From Linum tenue (taxonomy: Eukaryota > Streptophyta > Magnoliopsida > Malpighiales > Linaceae), in assembly GCA_946122785.1 (NCBI GenBank), contig CAMGYJ010000003.1:4216001-4280000 (forward strand): a stretch of 64,000 bases of DNA. The letters run 5' to 3'. How positions within the stretch are numbered: the first letter of the stretch is position 1; every line of letters starts with the position of its first letter. Position numbers and translations under genes: made by a program. This document shows positions 9,245-19,230 of the stretch, in pieces. The notes under the pieces are model-generated. The model did no database searches, had not been told where the DNA came from, and saw nothing but the letters and a program-made list of their open reading frames with translations.

Positions 9245-11724
9245 TGTTTCGTTGGCGAAACTCGCGTGTTCAATGTGCACTGGTTTCAAGTAAACACAAA
9301 CACACAAAATCAGCAAAAGATCGTCAAATATCCGCCGCCGAAGTCGGCGTCGTTGATTTGATCGATTAAAGCAGAAACCAAGACGATCGTCAAATGGCCG
9401 CCGCCGGTGTCGGCGTCGTTGATTTGATCGATACACCTTTGACCTCTAATCAAACAACTGTTATTCGGTTCAACACCTCTCCAAACTACGTTCGAACGAG
9501 GGTGTTCGACGAATAAACAGAGAATCGAACCAGGAGTGTTCTAAGTTACGTTACCTCTACTCCTATGGAGGTTCCTCTGGAGAGCTCCGCGACTACAACT
9601 ACAAGTTATGACTACGACTCTGCAAAGGAGGTCTTTGACAGAGCGGTTCTACGAAAACTAGAGAGAAAAACTGATAATCTGCGACGGTGCAGTTTTTGAG
9701 TTGATTTTGCCGTCCTTCTACTTCTCTCTCTTCCCAATCTTTATATTTCGCGCTTCTTCTCGTCGCCGTAACTGCCTTCGCGCCTTTGTCGCCCACGTCT
9801 TCACTCCTGTCAACCGTGCAGGTAACTTCTTCCTTGTTGCGTAACTCCCACGAGTGCGAAACCGCTTTGCTGAGCAGCAACTCGACAAAACGACATTGAG
9901 CCACCCTTGTAATTATCCACCCGGGTTCGATAATCCACCCCCAACTCCCCAAGCCAAACTACATTCATCCTTGTTCATAATACGGCGGCGTACCATAAAC
10001 AACACCGCTTCACTTTCTAAAATCTGAGCATGAGAGTCTCTTGTCTCGACAACGTCGTCGTTGTGGGGAATAAATTTCCCAGCGATCTCAACCCTAGCAA
10101 CGTTGCTCTCCACTAAACAACGTCGTTTCTCGTCCAAGCAGAAACGTTGGATTTGCGGCATTGTCAAATACATAACGACACCAGTGATGTTGCTCCCTTG
10201 TCCGAATCACGACATTATTTAGCTAGGACTTCAACAATGCTTGATCACTAGCCTGCTTGTCATCGAATTGAAACAATGCCGCTTCTTGACATCATTGAAC
10301 TCACTGCTTTGCTTCACAAACGACTAGCTCCGTGATCAACCATGTTCAAACACGGCCTGACCTTAATCAATCTAGGTTAGAGCAAGCAATGTTGTTACTT
10401 ACCAGGCCGCACTTGCAGCAACATTTGATTCCCGATCCCGTTGAGCTTGCGGTCTTGCGGCATGAATAATCTTGATTCTGTGGTGTTCTTGAGTCTCTGA
10501 GCATTGGACCCAACTCCTCGATGTGGGATTCGCAACGTTGTTTGGAGCTAAACAACGTCGTTTGTTCACTTAGCGGCACTGGTATATTCTTGCAACACTG
10601 TTTTTAACTGGCCACCGTTGTTTACTTAGTGTCGCGGTGCTGTTGATATCCCTCGCGTCATTGTTATCTACCCAGCGGTACTGTTTTCTCGTCTTGCGGT
10701 GCCGTTTTACTTCTCCGCGGCATCGTATTAAACGATACCGTCTAAAATAATCATAACATAGTAATTAATTAAACCAGCGCTCATTGTTAACTCGCCGTCA
10801 AACTCTCACCCCCGGCGTCGTTCTCAGTTAAACAACATCGTTTCCTTGTCCCGCGATGTCGTTGAACTTTTGAGCTTCGCGACACTGTTTTAATCTTAAA
10901 CAATGTCGTTTTAACGGTTGCGGCATCGTTTGGCCTGCTCACGGTATCGTTTCTTACCTTTGCGGCATCGTTTCCAACTAAACGACACCGTGCTAAAAAG
11001 TCATTAAAATATTAATTAACTGACCATCACTAGTCCACGACCAACAACATCGTTAGAGCCAAAACGGTTCCATTTGTTTTTCCTTTTGCGACATTGTTTT
11101 TTATTAAACACTGTCGTTTGCTAATCCGCGGTACCGTTAGGTCTACTCGCGGTACCGTTTTTAAATTAAACGACACCGCCGATTTAATCCACGGTACCGC
11201 CGGAGTCGGCGCTCGCATGGGGCCGTGTGAATTTTGGTCACTTGCCCATCGGTACCGCTTGCCAAGCTCTCGCGGTACCGTTTGAACTCTCCGCGGTACC
11301 GATTTTCCTCCTCCAACACGGATTAAAAATATTTAATTAATTAAAACAAAACTCCTTCTCCCACGAGACACCACACGCGCGGCCCTCCTTTCTTTATTCC
11401 CCGGTGTCGTTTCCAGTACCGCGGTACCGCTGAGCTCCCTTGCGGTACCGTTTTAATGTTCCACGGCGCCGATTTTCCTCTTCCGACGAGGAAAAAATAT
11501 TTAATTATAAAACTCCCTTCTCCAACCCAACTACACGCGCGGCCCCTCTTGTTTTTCATTAAGCGGTGTCGTTTCCCATAACGCGGTACCGCCGAGCTCC
11601 CTTGCGGTACCGTTTTAATTTTCCACGGCGCCGCTCAACTCCAAACGACACCGTTATCGAATTAAATGCCGAGACTAATTAATGCGGCATTTAATTTCGG
11701 CCAAATTAATTTTAGGTGTCAACA
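9245..11724 (-). repeat. 3' LTR of the gag-only retrotransposon
   Basis: 2480 bp, at a constant offset of 6654 from the other LTR with no indels; by eye I noticed only one substitution (9606 T versus 16260 C). A minus-strand TATA-like ATATAAAG lies near 9741. The stretch 11128-11612 contains about ten copies of the palindrome CGGTACCG. The edge of the LTR carries a partial 75-bp direct duplication rich in CCGCCGCCG. Confidence 0.9.
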
Positions 11725-11737
11725 AATGCCCCCCACA
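11725..11737 (-). other. Polypurine tract of the gag-only retrotransposon
   Basis: On the minus strand the sequence just before the 3' LTR is TTGTGGGGGGCATT, a classic plus-strand primer. The same string TTGTGGGGGGCATT precedes the 3' LTR of the element at 35063-42726, linking the two families. Confidence 0.8.
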
Positions 11738-12871
11738 ATTTGGTTTATAAGAATTATGAACCAAATTGTTGACACAATTACTCCACCGCAGATACTTCTC
11801 AAACCAAACGTGCCAAATCATACAAATAACACTGCATTGTTCAACTAGCCATGCAGCGTCAATGGCCCAAACTAACATTGATTTATCAAATCAATGTTAT
11901 ATCCTACCGCAACATTGTTTTCTACCGCAATGCTGGTTTTTCTCCCTTTTTTCAGATACTTTTGCCCAAACCGAATCCTGAACGGCTGCAGTGTTGTTGA
12001 TAAGATTGGAGAACCTCAACGTTGTTGGCTGCTTGGGCAAAACGACAATGCTTTGATGATGACTTTTCAAAGCAACAAAGCTGCCATAAATTTTTCCATG
12101 CTGCTTGCTTCCCAACGGTGGTGTTTTTCATTACTTCATGCAACGTTGCCCAAAGGAACAACGGCAGTGTTTCATTATCAAACCACTTAGTTCAAACATT
12201 GGTCTTACGTATCTTCTTTTATTTTTTTATAAAACTTTATAAGCATGGTTTCTCACCAAAGTGAAACGAGGAACCAATCTTGCAATACTGCGGCATACCA
12301 CTCTGGCACCTTGCAACGTTATTGACTGACAATCATCACCCAAAATTTATCCACTTGTAATTTGACGAATAAATCCACACCCACGATACGCCACTGTGTC
12401 CGGCGAACTTGTGTTTAGACTTTTTGAAGGCACCGATTTGCCTGTGGACCATTAATCAGGATTGCCCTAACCCATTAATTTGGCGGATTGCCCATCAATG
12501 TTTGCATGGCCGAATCTGGCCAATTTATCGTTCACGCAAACATAGTACAACTTTACAATATTGCCTTGTATTTCTTTCGTTTTTTGTTTTCTCTGCAATG
12601 CTGCGGCCAAGTACTTGGCTAAATTGAGATCGTCTCCAGCTCCGATGAGGAATAACATCATAGTTAATCTCCTTTTCCACTCTCGGCCACAACATTGCTT
12701 CAAGGCCAACAACGTTGTTTCGTATCTAAATGCTGGCCAATCGTGTGGCCTCGCACAAACCCCAATTTACACCAACGTGGCCCTGCGAACGACATTGTCC
12801 CTACTCAGCCGATTAGCCCTGTTGCGGCCGCTCTCACTTCAGCTGCGGCATTAGACTAAAATAATGGTGCC

Positions 12872-15865
12872 TTAGTACCTTTTCAAAATTGGGTAACAAC
12901 GCACCTGCCACTCACTTGCCCTGCCATTCTGTTTGCTCTCCTTCCTCGACGCGGCAACGACGAATTCCTCCTCTAAAGTCAGTTGAGCAAAACCGCTCAC
13001 CAGCTCAGCAACGTTGACCTCTTGAGCAGCCTCGTCCAACTCCTCAACCTCCATCACGACCTCGCCATCCTCTCCCTGATTTTCCAAATCAATGTGGAAA
13101 ATCAAAGGCAAGATGTAATTGTTCACCACAACCGGTGGTAGACTTCCAAACTGGATCGTCATGGGTGCACCTTGGTTGTCATCATCGTCATCCTTGTTTT
13201 TCCGATAGAATTTCGACTTCGGCTCCTCCAATTCCAGCATCTCCTCTTCGATGAGGGAGTCATCCAGCTCAGCATCGTACTCAGCCTCCCCCGGGACTCC
13301 CTGATCGTTCCCGTCCAGGTTGTCCTCGACAACCTTTCCAGCACCGGCCACAGTCACTCTCAGACCCGTGGCAGAGTTGTCTACGTTCACATTTGCTTGC
13401 AAGTTTGCAATCCTCCTTCCTTGAGCATTCTTGCGGAGGTACCTTCGATACTGCGTCCTTGTCATCGCGTCAACCGCGATGGGCTGCTGACGACGGACGT
13501 CGTAGGTGTGCCAACCACCCCGTGGCACATTTAGCATCCTGAAGGTTCTCCTAACAGGTGGGGGAGCTCTCACCGGTTGGGCAAGTCCAAAAGGGAGACT
13601 TTTGAAAGGTGGGGCGCTTTGAGCAACCCACTGCCTGCGTTGCCCTCTTCCCCACGCAGGTGCACGTACTCCTTCAACGCTGCGTTCATATGAGGGGTAC
13701 CTCGGTCTGAACTGTCGTGGTCCCAATCTCTGCTGGACCGACTGGCTCGGTCCTGCTCCCCTAATGTTTAGCTTCCCGCGACACTGGGCACACAGCTTCT
13801 CTTCCTCAGTTGGGTCCAAGCGTGGCCCCTCCTGCACTTGGGAGGATGAAGCTCCCTGGGCCACATCAGAACTACCACTCGGCGGTGGCGTTGTATCTAC
13901 CACCAGCTTGAAACGTGGCAGGTTGATCTTAGAGAAGTCGGGATTGACCATGTTGACACCGACAACGTTTGGGAATGGGTCTGTGTCAACAATCATGGCC
14001 TCTTTCCTCGGCTCTGGGAACTTGAACCGACCTTTCTCAATTGCATCCTGCACAACATTGCGAAACACAACACACATGTTAGTTGAATGAGATGCACTGT
14101 TGTGCCATTTACAGTATCGTTTCCCTTTTAATTTTTCAGCTGGCGGGATAGTATGCCCCCCAGTCAACTTAATTTGACCATCTTTGTAAAGCTGGTCGAA
14201 AATCAGTTCCGATTTTGAGATATCAAAGGAATATTTTCTAGTTTGAATCGGGGCACGATTGGGCTTTTCACCTTGTGGTTCCCCATCGGCCTTGGCTAGA
14301 GAAGCACACACATATGGCTTCCCCTGCACAATCTCGGCCAAATCAACTTCAACTTCGTCAACATCGTTGCCGACGTTATTCACACCATAGTTTTCAAAAT
14401 TAGGGAAATATTGTCCGCGAGAGCCACTTCTCTTATGTTCTTCTTCACGGAGAAGAGATTCATATCTAACAGCGCAGGACATCAATTGAAACAAATCAGA
14501 AAACTCCCTATCTTGAAACTTTTTACGAAGTTCAAAATTCAATCCACCCTGGGCCAGTTTAACAAACTCGCGTTCTGTCAAGTTCACAAAACAGCGATTT
14601 CTTGCATTTTTAAAGTTTGTTAAAAAGTGTTCTACTGTTTCTCCTGGCTGTTGGCGCATTCGTGCCAAATCTGCCATAGTTACTTCTGGCTCAGAACGGT
14701 AGAACTGAGCATGGAACATTTGTTCCATTTGCTGCCAAGTTTGAACCGAGTTCGATGGCAAGTTGACGTACCACGCGAACGCGGGACCGGTCAACGAGTT
14801 GCCAAACAAACGCAACTTCAAGAAATCACTCACATCACCACACTGAACCGTGAATCGTCCAACATGCTCGACGGTGGACTGATCCCCAGTCCCGCTGAAA
14901 GTGATGAAATCAGGCACGCGAAAACCACGTGGAAAGGGGTAGTATCTATCAACCCAATCCGGATATGGTTTTCGATACACCGGCGGCATCGCTGGTCTAA
15001 TCCCTAAACCAAACTGATCCGCCAGCATCTGTGCTACTTGATCTCGGATCGCGTTAACGTCTTGCCCCCCGAGTTGCCCCCCTTGTGGTACGAATCCACC
15101 AGGATCCATGCCAAGCCCATTCGGAGGAGGAGGAGGGGGCACGTTTTGTGGGTAGCCGCGTGGCGGAACATGATCATTGTTGATCGTTCCTCCACCACCA
15201 GCACCGCTCATCGGAGCCACGTAAGGTCTGGCCTCCGGAATATTTTGTGGACCCACACCGTGAAACGGCGGTGGTTCAACCCGAGTGTTAGCGGCAGTGC
15301 TAGTCTCGCCAAGATTAACTCGCGGAGTTGGTGGGTTCATCACCGGTGTCGGCGAAGCTCCTTGTCTTGGCGGACTAATTCGAGCACTGTTGTTTGGAAA
15401 ACCAGTTTCGCTGTTTAAATTGTTTTCACCGTTTAGCGGCAAATCTCTAGGTTGCATTACTGGTCTACCCAAGAGCTCCCTGATTTCATTCATATCACGT
15501 AGATTTTTATCCCCGAAAACATCAAAATCATGTCTGTTTTTAGTCACAACTTCAAAGAGTTGGCCTAAACGCCTATCAACACGAGACTCAAGAGAATCAT
15601 GTCGTGCAGTTAAAGCGTCAAAACGTTGATTTACCTCGCCTTTGAAGCCTGCGAACTCATTGTTGAGGCTAGCAAACATGCGACGATTCTCCTCCATGAA
15701 ATGGCGGATTGACAGATCCCCAGTCGGCCCAGCTGTGGACGGCGGATTCTCGGACCCGCCGATGTCTTCAGCACCGATTCCTTGGCCTCCTTCAATGTTG
15801 GCCACATGTTCCTCCACGATTCCGGGCGGGACATCCCCTTCCGGATTCCTTCGTCGCGGAGCCAT
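12872..15865 (-). CDS. gag: Gag polyprotein of a Ty3/gypsy-type element
   Basis: A single intact ORF. The frame is open even further upstream, to 16090 inside the LTR, but the ATG at 15865 (MAPRRRNPEGDVPPG), just inside the primer region, is the natural start; it gives about 997 residues. Features in order: an N-terminal coiled-coil-like part with NRRMFASLNNEF and VDRRLGQLFEVVTKNRHDF; a Pro-rich linker; the retrotransposon gag core around FAWYVNLPSNSVQTWQQMEQ and TVEHFLTNFKNARNRCF; a zinc-knuckle-like CKWHNSASHSTNMC (C-x2-H-x4-H-x4-C); a CAQCRGK cysteine pair; a basic region; and an acidic C-terminal tail. It would form the virus-like particle that packages the element RNA. The reading frame has no stop despite its length, which supports recent activity. 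No pol follows. Confidence 0.88.
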   Translation of the reverse strand: MAPRRRNPEGDVPPGIVEEHVANIEGGQGIGAEDIGGSENPPSTAGPTGDLSIRHFMEENRRMFASLNNEFAGFKGEVNQRFDALTARHDSLESRVDRRLGQLFEVVTKNRHDFDVFGDKNLRDMNEIRELLGRPVMQPRDLPLNGENNLNSETGFPNNSARISPPRQGASPTPVMNPPTPRVNLGETSTAANTRVEPPPFHGVGPQNIPEARPYVAPMSGAGGGGTINNDHVPPRGYPQNVPPPPPPNGLGMDPGGFVPQGGQLGGQDVNAIRDQVAQMLADQFGLGIRPAMPPVYRKPYPDWVDRYYPFPRGFRVPDFITFSGTGDQSTVEHVGRFTVQCGDVSDFLKLRLFGNSLTGPAFAWYVNLPSNSVQTWQQMEQMFHAQFYRSEPEVTMADLARMRQQPGETVEHFLTNFKNARNRCFVNLTEREFVKLAQGGLNFELRKKFQDREFSDLFQLMSCAVRYESLLREEEHKRSGSRGQYFPNFENYGVNNVGNDVDEVEVDLAEIVQGKPYVCASLAKADGEPQGEKPNRAPIQTRKYSFDISKSELIFDQLYKDGQIKLTGGHTIPPAEKLKGKRYCKWHNSASHSTNMCVVFRNVVQDAIEKGRFKFPEPRKEAMIVDTDPFPNVVGVNMVNPDFSKINLPRFKLVVDTTPPPSGSSDVAQGASSSQVQEGPRLDPTEEEKLCAQCRGKLNIRGAGPSQSVQQRLGPRQFRPRYPSYERSVEGVRAPAWGRGQRRQWVAQSAPPFKSLPFGLAQPVRAPPPVRRTFRMLNVPRGGWHTYDVRRQQPIAVDAMTRTQYRRYLRKNAQGRRIANLQANVNVDNSATGLRVTVAGAGKVVEDNLDGNDQGVPGEAEYDAELDDSLIEEEMLELEEPKSKFYRKNKDDDDDNQGAPMTIQFGSLPPVVVNNYILPLIFHIDLENQGEDGEVVMEVEELDEAAQEVNVAELVSGFAQLTLEEEFVVAASRKESKQNGRASEWQVRCYPILKRY

Positions 15866-15877
15866 TCGAACACACGT

Positions 15878-15898
15878 GTCCCACCAGGTGTGCCAATT
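15878..15898 (-). other. Primer-binding region of the gag-only retrotransposon
   Basis: Directly inside the 5' LTR the minus strand reads AATTGGCACACCTGGTGGGA. It resembles AATTGGCACACCCGGTGGGA at 36840 in the second gag-derived element and ATTGGCGCCCACCGTGGGG in the Tat element at 55706. The tRNA primer is not assigned. Confidence 0.65.
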
Positions 15899-18378
15899 TG
15901 TTTCGTTGGCGAAACTCGCGTGTTCAATGTGCACTGGTTTCAAGTAAACACAAACACACAAAATCAGCAAAAGATCGTCAAATATCCGCCGCCGAAGTCG
16001 GCGTCGTTGATTTGATCGATTAAAGCAGAAACCAAGACGATCGTCAAATGGCCGCCGCCGGTGTCGGCGTCGTTGATTTGATCGATACACCTTTGACCTC
16101 TAATCAAACAACTGTTATTCGGTTCAACACCTCTCCAAACTACGTTCGAACGAGGGTGTTCGACGAATAAACAGAGAATCGAACCAGGAGTGTTCTAAGT
16201 TACGTTACCTCTACTCCTATGGAGGTTCCTCTGGAGAGCTCCGCGACTACAACTACAAGCTATGACTACGACTCTGCAAAGGAGGTCTTTGACAGAGCGG
16301 TTCTACGAAAACTAGAGAGAAAAACTGATAATCTGCGACGGTGCAGTTTTTGAGTTGATTTTGCCGTCCTTCTACTTCTCTCTCTTCCCAATCTTTATAT
16401 TTCGCGCTTCTTCTCGTCGCCGTAACTGCCTTCGCGCCTTTGTCGCCCACGTCTTCACTCCTGTCAACCGTGCAGGTAACTTCTTCCTTGTTGCGTAACT
16501 CCCACGAGTGCGAAACCGCTTTGCTGAGCAGCAACTCGACAAAACGACATTGAGCCACCCTTGTAATTATCCACCCGGGTTCGATAATCCACCCCCAACT
16601 CCCCAAGCCAAACTACATTCATCCTTGTTCATAATACGGCGGCGTACCATAAACAACACCGCTTCACTTTCTAAAATCTGAGCATGAGAGTCTCTTGTCT
16701 CGACAACGTCGTCGTTGTGGGGAATAAATTTCCCAGCGATCTCAACCCTAGCAACGTTGCTCTCCACTAAACAACGTCGTTTCTCGTCCAAGCAGAAACG
16801 TTGGATTTGCGGCATTGTCAAATACATAACGACACCAGTGATGTTGCTCCCTTGTCCGAATCACGACATTATTTAGCTAGGACTTCAACAATGCTTGATC
16901 ACTAGCCTGCTTGTCATCGAATTGAAACAATGCCGCTTCTTGACATCATTGAACTCACTGCTTTGCTTCACAAACGACTAGCTCCGTGATCAACCATGTT
17001 CAAACACGGCCTGACCTTAATCAATCTAGGTTAGAGCAAGCAATGTTGTTACTTACCAGGCCGCACTTGCAGCAACATTTGATTCCCGATCCCGTTGAGC
17101 TTGCGGTCTTGCGGCATGAATAATCTTGATTCTGTGGTGTTCTTGAGTCTCTGAGCATTGGACCCAACTCCTCGATGTGGGATTCGCAACGTTGTTTGGA
17201 GCTAAACAACGTCGTTTGTTCACTTAGCGGCACTGGTATATTCTTGCAACACTGTTTTTAACTGGCCACCGTTGTTTACTTAGTGTCGCGGTGCTGTTGA
17301 TATCCCTCGCGTCATTGTTATCTACCCAGCGGTACTGTTTTCTCGTCTTGCGGTGCCGTTTTACTTCTCCGCGGCATCGTATTAAACGATACCGTCTAAA
17401 ATAATCATAACATAGTAATTAATTAAACCAGCGCTCATTGTTAACTCGCCGTCAAACTCTCACCCCCGGCGTCGTTCTCAGTTAAACAACATCGTTTCCT
17501 TGTCCCGCGATGTCGTTGAACTTTTGAGCTTCGCGACACTGTTTTAATCTTAAACAATGTCGTTTTAACGGTTGCGGCATCGTTTGGCCTGCTCACGGTA
17601 TCGTTTCTTACCTTTGCGGCATCGTTTCCAACTAAACGACACCGTGCTAAAAAGTCATTAAAATATTAATTAACTGACCATCACTAGTCCACGACCAACA
17701 ACATCGTTAGAGCCAAAACGGTTCCATTTGTTTTTCCTTTTGCGACATTGTTTTTTATTAAACACTGTCGTTTGCTAATCCGCGGTACCGTTAGGTCTAC
17801 TCGCGGTACCGTTTTTAAATTAAACGACACCGCCGATTTAATCCACGGTACCGCCGGAGTCGGCGCTCGCATGGGGCCGTGTGAATTTTGGTCACTTGCC
17901 CATCGGTACCGCTTGCCAAGCTCTCGCGGTACCGTTTGAACTCTCCGCGGTACCGATTTTCCTCCTCCAACACGGATTAAAAATATTTAATTAATTAAAA
18001 CAAAACTCCTTCTCCCACGAGACACCACACGCGCGGCCCTCCTTTCTTTATTCCCCGGTGTCGTTTCCAGTACCGCGGTACCGCTGAGCTCCCTTGCGGT
18101 ACCGTTTTAATGTTCCACGGCGCCGATTTTCCTCTTCCGACGAGGAAAAAATATTTAATTATAAAACTCCCTTCTCCAACCCAACTACACGCGCGGCCCC
18201 TCTTGTTTTTCATTAAGCGGTGTCGTTTCCCATAACGCGGTACCGCCGAGCTCCCTTGCGGTACCGTTTTAATTTTCCACGGCGCCGCTCAACTCCAAAC
18301 GACACCGTTATCGAATTAAATGCCGAGACTAATTAATGCGGCATTTAATTTCGGCCAAATTAATTTTAGGTGTCAACA
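15899..18378 (-). repeat. 5' LTR of the gag-only retrotransposon
   Basis: Same length as, and almost identical to, the 9245-11724 copy. As the upstream LTR for the minus-strand element it holds the active promoter; a TATA-like motif lies near 16395 on the minus strand. The near identity of the two LTRs implies very recent insertion. Confidence 0.9.
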
Positions 18379-18708
18379 GAATCTCTCAAAACTTTATCTC
18401 AAACAATCAACCAGCCACAGAACAGCCAACTACGCAAAATCAACTACTACTAGCGGTTCACAAATCTAAGCAACAACGAGTTCAAATCTCTAACATGAAA
18501 GCTACGATCATAAAAATTACACACCCAACCATGAAGTGGAAAAGGAGAGAGGTCTCCATGGCAGATGTAGGACATTCCAGAAACGGCCGAAATAGCGCCA
18601 ATGGCGAAACGCAACCTGTTGAAATTTGACCTGGAATAGCCTCCTCCGCCGCCGCCTGGAGACGCCGACGGCGGCTCTGGCCAATCGTCGGAAGAGCGTT
18701 GCCGCCAT

Positions 18709-19103
18709 TTTCGGAAGATCGGAAATGAGAACAAGCAGTAATAACGAGAGTGAAGTGTACCAATCACAGTCACTGAGAGGCAGAGACAGAGTAGTGGTTT
18801 TTCCTGCTTCCTCAGTCGTCTCCGAGATAATAATAAGATGCGGCCGCATGTACGAGTTGCAGAGTGTGGGAACGCAAGTAAAAGGCCTAAGGGTCTGTTG
18901 GGCCGACTTGAGCCCGTTTCCTTGAGATCGGTTTGGGCTTTTGCACCTTCTTACGTTCAACCCGCAGATAGACGTTCGCGATAAGCCGTCTAACGGTGGA
19001 TCGGCTTCAAAGTTCAAACTCAGCCCATTAGCTAACTTGGTTTAGCTAATTAAAAGGTTTTGCAAATTAAAACATATATATGAATAAAATTTCACATCCA
19101 GTT
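18709..19103 (-). promoter_or_regulatory. Upstream region of CBR copy 1, shared with copy 2
   Basis: The stretch aligns, with substitutions and short indels, to 33676-34060 upstream of copy 2. Shared strings include GATAATAATAAG, AAAAGGCCTA, GGTTTGGGCTTTT and AAAAGGTTTTGCAAATTAAAA. The duplication therefore included the promoter. It contains GGCCTA/GGGCC (site II-like) motifs often seen upstream of plant mitochondrial genes. LINE 1 begins just beyond it. Confidence 0.65.
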
Positions 19104-19230
19104 AAGTAATTATATTGAGTTTATTAAATCAGAAAATCAACAAACAAAAGATAAAGTAAGAGAGAGTTTTTAGAGAGAAGTTCCTCCGCCCTCTCTCCTG
19201 GTTTCTTCAAACTTTTTGACCGTTGGGGCT

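Larger units (their letters stand above)
9245..18378 (-). mobile_element. Gag-only LTR retrotransposon (TR-GAG type), complete and young
   Basis: Two 2480-bp LTRs (9245-11724 and 15899-18378) begin TGTTTCGTTGG and end GTGTCAACA on the plus strand, and are flanked by a perfect 5-bp duplication GAATC (9240-9244 and 18379-18383). The element lies on the minus strand: primer-binding region next to LTR 2, one large gag ORF, about 1.15 kb of non-coding 3' sequence, then a polypurine tract next to LTR 1. There is no protease, reverse transcriptase, RNase H or integrase, so it must borrow them. This fits the terminal-repeat-with-gag (TR-GAG) class, and the gag and primer region point to Ty3/gypsy. 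It sits in intron 1 of CBR copy 1. The same intron in copy 2 (GTCGAATCTCTCAG near 33133) shows the unoccupied site. Confidence 0.93.
6895..18708 (-). pseudogene. NADH-cytochrome b5 reductase-like gene, copy 1, decayed
   Basis: FAD- and NADH-binding flavoenzyme family, mitochondrial in Arabidopsis (CBR2-like). Minus-strand exons: 18708-~18522, 9109-9067, 8879-8804, 8597-8231 (with an insert), 8087-8040, 7854-7800, 7680-7610, 7527-7478, 7334-7264 and 7065-6895. Motifs include DPKKWTQFKLQDTATVSHNT, GKTKYVIRPYTPISDP (FAD binding), [37 protein letters not shown] (NADH binding) and LLYANVSPDNILLKQKLD. The start is MAATLFRRLAR. Breaks: exon 1 has lost 8 nt relative to copy 2, shifting frame; a solo LTR interrupts exon 4; TAG at 7824-7826 sits between DPAV and GYFDLL; and the C-terminal exons after NLK are absent, replaced by unrelated codons to a stop at 6895-6897. 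Intron 1 carries a 9.1-kb LTR retrotransposon. The copy cannot encode a working enzyme. Confidence 0.88.

Noticed and set aside
13159..15947. Several plus-strand open frames across 13.1-15.9 kb
   Set aside because: They are shadows of the minus-strand gag: no domains, no introns, and codon pattern follows the gag frame.
15866..16090. N-terminal extension of gag into the LTR (Arg-rich, repeated SNQRRR motif)
   Set aside because: It crosses the primer-binding region and LTR, and the repeat is an LTR-internal DNA duplication; the ATG at 15865 is the sensible start.
18517..19017. Upstream extension of CBR copy 1 to a start near 19017
   Set aside because: The extra N-terminal frame lies in sequence homologous to the copy 2 promoter; MAATLFRRLAR at 18708 matches the family start.
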